A DNA stretch of 64,000 nt from assembly GCF_000276665.1 (NCBI RefSeq), contig NW_004955423.1, forward strand, positions 8,935,568 through 8,999,567, written 5' to 3'. Numbering within the stretch: the first letter of the stretch is position 1; each line of letters starts with the position of its first letter. The DNA is from Chinchilla lanigera. Its lineage: Eukaryota; Chordata; Mammalia; Rodentia; Chinchillidae. Under the pieces are notes generated by a model. It was not told the DNA's origin. It searched no databases and saw only the letters and a list, made by a program, of their open reading frames with translations. Both the position numbers and the translations under genes were made by a program. Below are positions 1 to 12,442 of this stretch, piece by piece.

Positions 1-161
1 TTTTTTTTTTTTTTTTTGTCTTTTTGAGACAAGATCTCGCTGTGCAGTTCAGGCTGGCCTTGAGCTCACTTTATAGCCCAGGCTGATCTTGAATACTCAA
101 CGATCCTCCTGCTTCAGCCTCCTGAATGCTGGGATCACAGGCGTGTGCCACCACGCCTGGC
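1..161 (-). repeat. B1-type 7SL-derived SINE, minus strand
   Basis: Seen: a T-run (the reverse of the A-tail) is followed by the reverse complement of a B1/Alu-like body ending in CACGCCTGGC. The body carries two diverged copies of a roughly 29-base block (the part containing GGCTGGCCTTGAGCTCACTT and its neighbour). This internal duplication is a hallmark of rodent B1. The left end may continue outside the window. Confidence 0.85.
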
Positions 162-1785
162 TTTACCTCCATTTTGAATCCCATGGAGAAGGTCTACTTA
201 AATGCTAGCTAAAACAGCCTACCTTTTTGAAGAAGGAAATAAAATGTTCTTGAAAATCCTAAGGAATTAATAACTTTTTTATCAAGTTGTTTTGTCTTTA
301 CCCAAGACTTAGCATATAGGCACTTTAACACACAAACATATGAGGCACATTTAAATAAGTTCTGTCATAAGTATTTCATTTTGAAGACATTATGTATGCT
401 CTAGACTAAATATGTTTTATGCCTTATCTGCTCAGCCATATCTTTATTAATCTTTTCATTAATCAGGAGTTTAAACATGTTCTCCATGGCTAGTTTTTAT
501 AGCCAATATCAACATTTGGTAGGTTTGCTAAGAATGTTGGAGTGGAAATCAAACATGGATTTCTAGACTTGGAACGCAGTGTGGTACCTAAACAGTGACT
601 AGTCAGGTATTTTATGAATGTAGATAAAATTCTTCCCCGCTCATTGCAGAGTAAAAGTTATCATAAAAATATCGAACTCAAGCCTGGCTTTCTAGTGTAT
701 ATGGAAGGACTCTACTCTCTTGGTGGTTTGGGTTATTTTACTTTGAACAGGTTTCCATAGTGTCAATATTAGTATCAAGGATAACCCAAGATAGGTCCCA
801 GACTGTAGAATGACATTTTGTCAGTTTGAAAAAGCTGCCCCATCCTTTTCAGAGAGACAAAAGATACAATAGATATCAAGAATTTGAAAAGTACAGTGTG
901 CTCCATAAACACAAGGCCTTCTATGAAAAGCACCTGGAACTGCTGCGGCTGGTGGGGAACTGGACTGCAGTCCAGTGCCTGCCTTTCCCTTTGTGGATAG
1001 ATCTTTCCGTTCCCAGAGTCTCACACTGCCCCAAAGGACTTTGCTGGCTGTTAGAAAGCTGCTGTGTCTTTTGGGGGTGGAAAGGAACGAGGTCCCCTGC
1101 TTAGTGCTAGGCTCAGAAAAAGAGCTCGTGCGTTTTTATTTCATGCTCCCTGTAAGAATAAGTGGGTAAATATTAGTTGCATTTTGCATGAGAAGAAACT
1201 GAGGCCCACGGTGGCTGAGTGACTTTCCTCTGGTGGAAAAAGAATTAGAAACAAACTTATATCTTGTTTTTAAAGAGCCGCTATTGCCATCAACTGTGTC
1301 TTTAAACTTTTTTTTTTTTTTAATAATCTGATGAAAGTTTTAGTTTCTCCCCTGGGAAGAAAGGGCCGTACTCTCATATTTGCAAAGTTTTGCATATAAT
1401 TTCAGGGTCTACCAACTCTCTGACGTTTTTATCCAGGCTCTCAGATCTCTAATCTTTGCTCTTTGTTACTCAATGAGGCAGAAAGCCTGTACGTAGTATA
1501 TATATACATATTTATTACACATAATCTTTTACTAGTAGGAGCAGCCCTTGAATTTAGTAACTTTCAAATAGGTGAGAATTCATTCAGTAATTGAAACCGA
1601 GACAACATGATAACTTACATTTCAGTTGATTCTGTGAGTGCCTCAAGCTCAATTTAGGACACTGGCGCATTTGACACCAGTTCTTTTGTCTGGTCCCTTT
1701 CTGGCACAGTTCTGGAAGAGCAAGCAGTATGGGCTTGTGCCTTTACCTGCTGAGTGGGAGTGATGGGCCTTTTTTTCTTTCCTAG
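162..1785 (+). other. Upstream / first-intron sequence of MCOLN3
   Basis: No CpG island or recognisable MCOLN3 promoter is present. The first coding exon begins directly at an acceptor (1785/1786), so the non-coding first exon must lie upstream of the window. Near 1185-1230 there is a short MIR-like stretch (GAAACTGAGGC). An exon-like open stretch at about 853-949 is discussed in the findings. Confidence 0.6.
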
Positions 1786-1787
1786 AC

Positions 1788-2021
1788 ATGGCAAATGCAA
1801 CCGCTGAGGTAGTGATAAGTAGCTGTAGCTCTCACGAAGAGGAAAATCGCTGCACTTTTAACCAGAGTGCATCTCCGTCTGAGGAGCTTCTATTAGAAGA
1901 CCAGATGAGGAGAAAACTCAAGTTTTTTTTCATGAATCCTTGTGAGAAGTTCTGGGCCCGAGGCAGAAAGCCATGGAAACTTGCCATACAAATTCTGAAA
2001 ATTGCCACAGTGACTGTCCAG
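1788..2021 (+). CDS. MCOLN3: MCOLN3 coding exon 1 (residues 1-78)
   Basis: The exon itself starts at 1786 after TTTCTTTCCTAG and ends at CCAG|GTAAGC, phase 0. The ATG at 1788 sits two bases into the exon. The product carries the cytosolic N-terminus with the [11 protein letters not shown] stretch typical of TRPML3, the basic [20 protein letters not shown] region, and the start of S1. Confidence 0.97.
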
Positions 2022-5000
2022 GTAAGCAGCTCCAAGCATGAGTTTGGTGAAAGCCTCTTTAAAAACAAAGAGAATAATGGACAGTTTTTTTAAAAAGAAA
2101 ACTGTGTTTTTTTTTTTAAGTGCTTGCATAGTAGAGAAAAACAAGTAAACACAGTGTTAACCCTTCTCATTTGTGGAAGCTTTTGCTTTTTTTATTTTTT
2201 ATTTTTTTCCTGCTCATCTTTCATTACCTTGTAATTTTAGTCACATAGTCTAATTAGTTTTCAGGAAAGGAAAATTTCCTTGGCTTCTTTTAAATTTTGG
2301 AGGGGAAACCATATTTTGTGATTCTTCCCTATACGGGCTGTGATTTATTTTTATGAAATGATTTTTCCTGCTGGGAAGAGTCATAGCTCTTGTTAAAAGC
2401 AGAACAAAAATAAAAGTTTCTAATGATGAAAGTAGCTATCATAGGTTTATTTATTTTTTATTATTTTATTATTACTTAATTATTACTTTTTATTTTATTA
2501 TCTTTTGGTAAAAAAATTCAAGTGAATAAATGAGTATTGAAAGAGAATTTTTTTTTATATCCTGACATTACTAATCTGAATTGCTTATTGAGAGCAAGTG
2601 CTTATGACTGGTAGGAGCTAAGGCAATTTCTTTTTTTTCTATACCGGGAATCGAACTCAGGACTTTGCGCTTGCCAGGCAGGTGCTTGTGCCGTTGAGCC
2701 ATATCCCCGGCCCTAGCTTAGGCAATTTCTACAATCATATTAGATTAGTAGAATTCTTGCTTAAGTTTCTGATACTAGATATTATATTAAGGGAAATTAA
2801 CATTTGGGTGACTGTTCTGTTCCAGTACATTATTTCATTTAATTGAAACAACGTTCTTATCAGGTAAATGATAGCTTCTCTCATTTTATAGATGAAAAAG
2901 TTGATATTTATAGATTTTTTTTTAAAGCTATAGAATGAAGACTTTGAAAGCCCCTATCATCTAAATGGGAACTTTTTTTTACTCAGAGTAACAATTGGTA
3001 CCACTTGAATGTATGTCATAGCAAACATTGTATAGACATCATCTTGTTCGATTCTCTAGACGAATTGGATATAGATAGTGGTATCTCTGTTTCACAGACA
3101 GGAACACTGACATTTGGTAGTTTCCTGACTATAACAGAAGAGTGGGACTGAGATTCAAACTCAGATTTCTACCCTCTAAGGCCTATGCTGTTAATACTCT
3201 TTCATCTGGGAAGTTCATCTAACTTTCATATATTTACTAGGGCAGGCAAAAGGAAAATTGGCCAGTAGTTTAAGCCGGTTGGTAATAAGAATGGAAAAGC
3301 TGCTTCGATAAGTTATAAAAAGGCACCAAGAATTTCCTTATTATGATGTTTCTTTATTCTGTATCTGAGCAATCAAACAAATCACATAAAGGCAACTTCA
3401 TCATTGAGCAAATGAGAGCAACTTAGAGACAGATTACCTCTTTTCAGGAAAAAGGAAACTTTCTGTTAAATTGGAGATTCTGTGTTCAAAACGATAGGAA
3501 CCCTAGTAAAATCTTCCCTGTTCCCACTGCTGGCTCAGTCTATGAATTATAGCAATTCTTTCAGCCACTCTTGCTGCGGTCTGTCTTCAGCCCTTGAGGA
3601 TGAGGATCAGCTGTCTTCTCATTTTATCCTCAGTACCTAGCTCAATGCTGGCAAGTGGAAGGTATTCACATGCTTGAATGAATTGATAGGAGTACCTTCA
3701 GGAAATCTTTGAAGATTTTCTCAGTCATTGGCTTTAAGAGATAGAAAATCCCTGACTACCAAGCTTTTATCTTACAGTGATTTCAGTGAAGGTACTTGGC
3801 TTTAAAAGTCTTTTTAGAAATGGGAGTGGAGTTAGGTGGACTTAGGATGTATGGGTTGGGTCATACATCACAGGGGGAGGGGAAGGGGTCCCGTCAGACT
3901 CTGGATTGCTTGTGTACATGACAGAACAGATAGAATTTAAATTTAGTCTGTCAGACACAATTTTCAGTTTTGACTATATGCTTGCTAGTGATGTGAGTTG
4001 ACAAAAATTATCTAAGTTTTCTGAACTTTGATGTACTCCCTGCAAAATTATTACATTTGGAATTACGCTGTGGAATTAAATACGATAAGGAAGGTCTCTA
4101 GAATAGTGTAAGGGAATATACGCTCAGTGTTTTTCCCCTTTCATATAAAATATGGCCCGCCTCACCCTGCGGTCTATACTTACACACATACACATGGAAG
4201 GAGGGGGAGAGACTTGGAGTAAATCAAATCAGCTTTTTGTTTTTGTGACAAAATACCTGGGAAAAATAACTTAAAAGAGGAAAGATTTATTTTGGATCAT
4301 GCCTTCAGAGGATCCGGTCCATGGTGAACTGGCTGCATTGATTTTAGGCCAGTGGTAAGGCGGAAACATCATGGCGGAAGGGTAAGTTGAAGGAAAAGTT
4401 GGCCTCATGGCAGCCAGGAAGCAGAGTGGGTGAGAAAGCCGGAGAAGAAGGGGCTAGAGGCAAGATAAAGTCTCAAGGTCATGCCGTATGATCTATCCCC
4501 TTCCACTAGGCACCTTGTAAGTTTCCACTACCTCCCAGCAATGCCATCAAAATATGAAGTTCGAGTCATCCTAATCCAATCACCTTCCGAAAGTCCCATC
4601 TCTGACTATATGAGCCTTTTGGGGGACATTTTAGATCTGAACCATGACAGCAAGCTTTTGGGTGTGATTAGAAAAGTTTATGTCACCATGACAGCAGTGC
4701 AGTGAAGCAAGCTTTTTCTGTGCAAACGATTAAGTTTCATATAAAACTCTGGGTTCAATCGTAGCTGAGTATTAAGGACACATTATGTTAATATAAGGCT
4801 GAGGCAGAAGGATCATTGTGAGTTCGAGGCCAGCCTGGGCTACAAAGTGAGCTCAAGGCCAGCCTGAACTGCATAGTGAGACCTTGTCTCAAAAAGGCAA
4901 AAAAAATTATATGTTAGTATAACTTAAGTGAGAGATAAATTGAAAAGATTTTTTTTTCTAGTTTTGATCTTATTGTCATAAGTTTGGTAGTGAGGCCTAG

Positions 5001-8000
5001 GAATAAGTATAGTTTGGTCAAAGGACTTGTACTTTCTTATGATATGTTATCAATCAGGCTCGGGCCTTCTTGATAATCTTCTGGAATTCACTGTAAACTC
5101 GTCTTGCCATTCAAGCCCCTGCACCACTTGCCTCTACTTTTTTGGTACAGATTGTTCACATTTTTTTTTTTTTTTTTTACCATTTCTCCTCTTCTTTTAA
5201 GCTGGTTCTTTTTGGACTAAGTAACCAGATGGTGGTAGCTTTCAAGGAAGAGAACACTATAGCATTCAAACATCTCTTCCTCAAAGGATACATGGACCGC
5301 ATGGACGACACGTATGCAGTGTATACACAAAGTGATGTATACGATCAGATCATCTTTGCAGTGAACCAGGTAAATCAAGCCTATCCTTTCTTGGGAGGAA
5401 GAACGACTGAAAAAGCAGTAGCAGTGCACTGCTATAGAAACTGACACTTAAGTGTAGAAGGGCGAACAATTCTGCTTGGAAATGACCTAGGCATCACACT
5501 GTCTTTAAATTTTTCCTAAAAATATTGCCAGCAAACTTTTAGAGAACTAGAAATTGAGAGAAGCTTTTATTTCATACTGAGAGATAGAAACTTTGATAAC
5601 TTAATTGAAAGAAACAGACTGAGGCCTTCATATCACAGCCTCAAAGATTTAAAATTACTAACCGTGGCCCAGGATGTTAGTAGTTATTAAGTCTTCCATT
5701 GTTATAATTTCAGAGACTTTTAACAAATAATTACAACATTAACTTTACAGTTTGTATAGCAACCAAGAATTGAAAGTTCATTTAAAAGTGAGTAAAGCTT
5801 TTGTGTCACTATACATGACAGTGATTTTATTGTGACTCTAACTGCCGACAAAAAGTAAGCTTATTTTCCATACAGATGAGTCCTATTTCTAGTCTGAGTT
5901 TCTAATCAGTGAATTTTTGTAAATGGTACTTTGACAAAATCCCAAATTTAGTATTGTATTCATTTCACGGAAAGTGATCTTGAAGTCAGTATTTCAGTGT
6001 GGGTTTTGTTTACAGACCCCATTTCCTAATCATTCAACTCTGCTTCAAAGAATGATCATAGTGCAGTCGTGATGCTTCATTTTCCAGAGACAGTCTATAC
6101 AGTGAGATGGCAAATTACCTCGATACAGTATGTCCTTAGAGCACTAAGTTTTTAGTTAGCATTGGGAAAACAGAAAATCAGTAATAGGTATAAGCTTCAT
6201 AAGTTGTTAAACAGAATTATGGCCTGGAATTTATAGGGGGAAATGGCTTAGTGCTGGAGATACTCAATTGTGAGATTTTTGCATTAAGTGTATATGTTTC
6301 TTTATAGAGACCAAATTGCTAGTTTGGTTTTTGTTTTCTGGGTGTAGAAAGTGGAGGTAAGAGGTGAACAGGCCATAAAATTCATTCGGCCTAAACTCAG
6401 TCTTTAAAATATAGTGTCTGGTATTGGCTCATTCTGCTTAACAGATTTCCATGACCTTTGCATGTAGAAATCCATATAGATTCATTGTCCTAGTTGTCTT
6501 TTTTTTTCACTGCTATAATAAAATGCCAGCGTCTAGATAATTTATAAATAACAGAAATTTATTTCTCACAGTCCTAGAGGCTGGAAAGTTTAAGGTCAAG
6601 GAGGCTACAGGCTCCATGTCTTGAGTCTTCTGTGTCCTCACATGGTCAAATACAGTGATTGCAACACATTTTGCTTATAGTATATTCTTCTAAATTTGAG
6701 CGTCAAAGAGTTACTTCATTGTATTATATCTTGGTTTTCATCTTATTTCCTCCATCCTTTTCGGGTCATCTTTGCTGTCTTCTTTTCTTTGTTGGGATAA
6801 TTCTCAGAGATTTTTCCTTTTCCTGAAGGAGTTTGCCGCACTATCCAGCCTTGGTCATCACCAGGATGACGTGACTCTCAAACAGTTACTCACACTACTG
6901 CGTAGCTGCAGGAAAGAGTCACCCTGTCCAAAGAAGCTTCACTGTCTCTTCCAGCCTGCTGCCCAGACTGGTTGCTCTTTCTGGTCTATTGCTTGGGTTT
7001 AAAGGCCTCAGGGTTTTCTTGGAATCATTTACTCTTGTAGCGCAAACATGGTGCATAAATTTTTCCGTCTGATTGGTTTTCTCTTTTCCTCACCCTCCTG
7101 CTTTACCACCTCTTGGTTGTTTTCCAGTGAATTCACCTAGAAGCACAGATCTTGAGGTACAACATTTCTCATAGCTACCTGTGGACATTTACCTACACCT
7201 CCATCTATATCTCCATCAAACACTGTAGAGCAGCACAGCGTTTGATGTGTTTGGTTTGTGAAAGTGGAGCTATAAAACAGGCACACAGCTGTCTGTGAAT
7301 AGGCTCAAAAGCTTCATGACATTTATTAGGATCAAGCAATCACAGAGGGGCCATGAAAAAGCAACATGTAATTAGGGAGCAACCAGTTTTCATTTGCTTT
7401 AATTGTGGTGCCAATCACTCAGCTAAGGACCTTTAATTTTGTTTTTCTGTTATTACCTGAAGTTTGACTTGGGACCTTTGATCTGAGTGAAAATCTCTTC
7501 TTAAGGCAGAGCTGCCAGGGCCAGAAGAGGTATGTGTTACCCGATTCAGCCCTGCAGAGGCCATGGTCCCTCACATGCCCTGTGCAGCCTTCCCAATGAC
7601 CCCCTATATCTACTGACTTCCAGCCAGCATCTCACCCCACATTCCTTTCCAGAATCCTCTGGCTTGGTTTCTAGTGTGGCCCACCGGCTGGCTGCAGCCC
7701 TGCCACTTGCCCCTGGACCATCCAGTTCTTGCCCACTGCTCAGACCTCCACAGAGAGCCTTAGACAGCCAGGGAGTCTGGCTGTCACACTGTCACATAAT
7801 TTATAATCTCAAGCCCTGGGCTTCAGATCTCTTGCATTTTGAGACCTGAAAAGACTCAAGACACAGGATTCTGTGGTCAAGAAGTTCCGAGGTTCAGGGG
7901 ACTCTTGTGGGGATGACCCCACACATACCTAGAACCCATCACAGATCTGACTGTAACTTTCTAGAGTTACCTCCCACTCTGCCCCACGTTCCAGGTATAC

Positions 8001-11000
8001 TGTGTCTGTGCTGGAAACAAAACCCAAAACCCTCAATATCTCAGCATCACACTATCTCTTCGGACATGTGGAGCGTAGTACTCTGTAGTGAAATGTGCAG
8101 TTTGCTTCTATTACTGCAGACTTCTGGCTCACTTTCCTAATCCCAATGCTAAGAGAAAGCTTGGGGCTGTAACCAGGTATCTTATCTATGAAATTTACTA
8201 ACTCGTGGTGCATAAATAACTGTGACTGAGAGCTGCCATCACAGTAGGATGATTTTTCACCTTGCCATCAGTTTGACAAATGCTTGAGCACTTACCATGG
8301 CCCCAAAGTGCTGGCACTGAAGCACCGGACTAGATAAATTCCCTTCCCTGTGGAGTTTGCATTCTAATGGGAGGGAGAGATTTTAAACAATTTGACTAAA
8401 ATCATTTGAGTTAAGGTAGTGATGTGTGCTGTGCAATAATATGAAGTAGCATAAGGCAGTGGCAGTGGGCTCTGGGTGGTGAGAAAAGGCTGTTCTGAGG
8501 ATTTGCAATCCGAGGAAGAATATTCCAGGTGAAAGAAGAACTAGCAGCAAAGGTCTAGGGCAGAAACAGTTGGTGCATTTGAGGAAATGAAGGGTGGGAG
8601 TGCAAGTGGGAGTCAGTGAGAGGAAAGGCGGAGAGGGGCCAGGGCCCAGCCTGTCCGGGCTTTGCAGGACTTAGAAAAGGGCTTTGCGTCTTTGCTGAGG
8701 GGGCCAGGAAGCCACAGGAGGTCTTGATAGAGCAGAGAGTCTATTATATGTAGACCAAAGCTAAGAGGTATTTGTTCAAATATTTATTTGGTGTCTATGA
8801 TATATCAGGTACTTGTCTGGAGGAGGGATACTGCAGTAAGCAAATAGACAAAGTCAAAAAGGTCATATTATAATAGGAAGAGACAGGCACTGAACACCAT
8901 CTGTCAGTTATAAGTACTAAAGGGGCAAAACACAGCAGGCTGAATGAACACCTGGGGTGGCCGCAGCAGGCCTGTTTGGTGAGGTGCCAGAGGAGCAGAG
9001 AAGAGATAACAGTTGGGGCAGGATCTGGGAGAAGGTACAGTAAGCCTAGGAGTGTTGGTTCTTGTACTGTATTATACAGTAAGCATAGCTTCTTGTAGTG
9101 TATTGGGTATCAGTCTTCTAAGGGTTTCACATCCATTAATTCACTCATTCCTGAGTTCTCAATGGATACTGGACTAGCAAGAGAAGGAGAACTGGAAACA
9201 GGAAGTGAAGAGGCTTAACTTGTCCAGGGGAGAAATGGTGGTGGTTGGACTAGGGCAGTAGCACCAGGGAAAGTGGTAAGAGTCGGCCAGATTGTGGTGA
9301 GATGGCACAGAGCTTTAGATGAGTCCCACAGGATGTAACTGAAAGCAACACATGACTTTCTGGTAGACTGGAAGTGAAATATGAGAAAAGGAGTCTGAAG
9401 GACCTTGCCTAAGATTGGTCCTCAATGACTGATTGACTTATGGAGAAGGGAATTATTGTGGAGAAGTAGACTTTTCTGTTGCACATTTAGGTGTGAAATC
9501 CTCCTTAGATACCACAGGCATCATGTAGGCAGAGTGCTACCAGTGGATGGTATTTGATGGAGAGATCAAGGCTGGGGGTGTAAATTTGGAAGTCTTCAGT
9601 GTGTAGATAGTGTTTAACACATGAGAATGGTTGAAGTCATTTTTGAAGAGAGCAGATACAGAGGCTGTAGGCTGAATCCGAGGGGACTCCAAGGCAGAGA
9701 ATGACAGGGGAGGATTCAAAAAGGAGACCAAGAGGAAGCAGCCTGTGGCCCAGAAGTCAGAAGAAGAAGAAGGAAAAGGAGAAGCGGAAGGGGAAGGAGC
9801 AGGGGAAGGGGAAGGAGAGGGGGATAGGGAAGAAGAAGAAGAGGAGGAGGGGGGAAGGGTGAAGGGGAGGAGGAAATCAGGGAGAAACACAACTGCATCA
9901 AAGATGGTGAAGTTAAGTTAGATAAGGGTTTAGAATAAACATGACACTTAGTAACATGCTGCTCATTGACAACCTTGACAAAGCCTGCTCAGAATCCATC
10001 CTATAGACCCAGATCATAAATTATTTCTTTCATTTATCAGAGCCTCTTTCACATGCATATTTAGCAGAATTGCTTTTCTGTGTCCATGGTACAAAAGTGC
10101 TAATTCCAACAGAGACAGATATCATTCCTTATTTTCATATGATCAATTGTGCAGACACACTGTTCACTGTAAACTATGAATCATCTATGGAAATCATTGA
10201 GTTTACATGGACAGTTATTCCAAAGTGCAATAAGATTTTCATTTATAAAAGTAACATTTTATGCTATTTAGAAGAGTAACTAGAACAAGAAAAATATTTC
10301 TGCAAATGTGATTACATGTGTTTTTGTCCAAATAAAGATTAGATAAATATTTTTGAAGAAAAGATTTTAATGGTCTGTTTGGGACAAGCGTATCCCACTT
10401 CTTAAGTGATAGCAGTAAAGAATTCTGACTTGCCCTGCAGGAAGTAGTTCAATGACAAAATGTGTATTCACACTGAATGTACAAATCAATCCCTGAACAC
10501 TGTTCTTTAAAGAAGGAAAGAATCTCAAAGATTATGCCACTTTAGACGTTAGTTTTGTAGATAAGGAGCCAATAACTCAGAGAATTTGTGCCTGGGATGA
10601 GTTTTGAACCTCGAACTCTAATTCAAGAGCACTCTTTGCCCTCCCTTCCTCGTGCTCAAGAGCAAGTCACCCTCTACACTCAACCTGGATATCTCCACGC
10701 TGTGGGGAGGTGGGCACCCACCAGCGTCAGGGGTGGGGAGGTAGGGACGGCCTGGCTTCATTCCGCCCCAGCTGACATTCCTGCTTCCCTCTGTGGTCGA
10801 AGTACCTGCAGCTTCGCAACGTCTCTGTTGGGAATCATGCATATGAGAACAAGGGTACCAAACAGTCCGCTATGGCAATCTGCCAGCACTTCTACAAGCG
10901 AGGAAACATCTGCCCTGGAAATGACACCTTTGACATTGATCCAGAAATTGAAACAGGTAATGTCCTATATGCTAGAGCTTTAGTTTTTAATGCCTTGATT

Positions 11001-12401
11001 TACACTTAAAATCAGCAAATTTGTCTCTGAAAACATTGCTATGATCTGTGCTGTTAGGGCAGAGTAAAAACTATATAGAAGTTCTTATGCGTCAGCTACT
11101 GTTCTAAGTCCTTTACTGTAACTCGGGAAGCCTCAAAGAAACCTAGATAAGGCAAGGTTTATTATGATATATTTCCTAGAAGACTGAAGTGCAGCTCAGC
11201 CAGCCAACTGACCTACTTAGTATGAAGTCGTAAGAGGCAGTCGTAAGCTTAGCCATATACTCTATTGCCTCTCCCAGGGAACTGCCTATAGGTAATAGTG
11301 TTGGACAGATGGATATTAAGCTTTTGAAACATGCTTAAGAATAATTTATTATATTGAGAGTAAAGGATAACAGTACCAACTAGCAAAAATTTTCTAAAAT
11401 GCTGCCTTCCTTTTCTTAAAGTTCTATATGAAGGGAAAATGTCAATATATAAAATATTTAAAAAATAGATCCTTTACCATCAGCCCCCACATTTTTGGTA
11501 CAAAGGGTTGGTTTCTTTCTTTTTTTTGTCTTTTTGAGACAAGGTCTCGCTATACTGTTCAGCCTGGCCTTGAGCTCACTTTGTAGCCCAGGCTGGTCTC
11601 AATCCTCCTGCCTCAGCCTCCCGAGCACTGGGATTACAGATGTGTGCCACCATGCCTGGCTGAGGATTGGTTTCATGGAAGACAATTTTTCATGGATGGG
11701 GTAGGGGTGGAGGTGGGAGAGGAATTCAAATGCATTAGAGGGCTGTAAATACAGATGAAGATTCACTGGCTCACCTGCCTGCTGCTTACCTCCTGCTGTT
11801 CCCCCAACCCCTTTCCTAAAAGGCCTTGGAACTATACAGGTCTGTGCCCCACGTCCCGCCCCTTGAGGCAAGTGGTGACCTCTGCTCTAAATTACTTAGA
11901 AAATCGGGCACTATGAATTCTTGAAGTCCTCCACTGAGCATATAAAGGCAGGAGGGGGAAGAATTCAGAGTTGATCTAAGATTACAGAAGCAGGAAGGAA
12001 GGTGGGATTTTATAGGAACCTAATGAGACAGAGTTCAGGCCTTTCTCTAGCCCCCAAGCACTCCAGAAATGTGTAGTCTGTTGTAGGTCTTGAAAATATA
12101 AGGTGCTTTAAGGTGTAAGGTGCTTTCGTAAGGTGCTTTAACCAAGTCATATTGATGAATAGCTTCTAAAATCTTAATTGAGAAAAATAGCGGAGTCTGA
12201 ATAACTGATCTATGAATTTCCTTTCAAAATGAAGTTTTACTTCTGCATTTTAGACAGTGTATCATGCTTTTTTCTTTCCTTGGCAGAATGTTTTTTTGTG
12301 GAGCCGGATGAATCATTTCATATTGGAACACCAGAAGAAAATAAACTCAATTTAACACTGGACTTCCACAGGTGAGGGGAGCAGGGGGGAGCATAACTTT
12401 G

Positions 12402-12442
<41 letters not shown>

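Larger units (their letters stand above)
5370..10802 (+). other. MCOLN3 intron 2 contents
   Basis: 5.4 kb. It holds an antisense LTR-like piece at 6500-6640, a long antisense L2 (8270-9950) and a purine-rich tract (9755-9880). At 5370-6490, 6640-8260 and 9960-10800 I see nothing beyond AT-rich or diverged unique sequence; 10540-10640 may hold a MIR trace. Confidence 0.6.
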
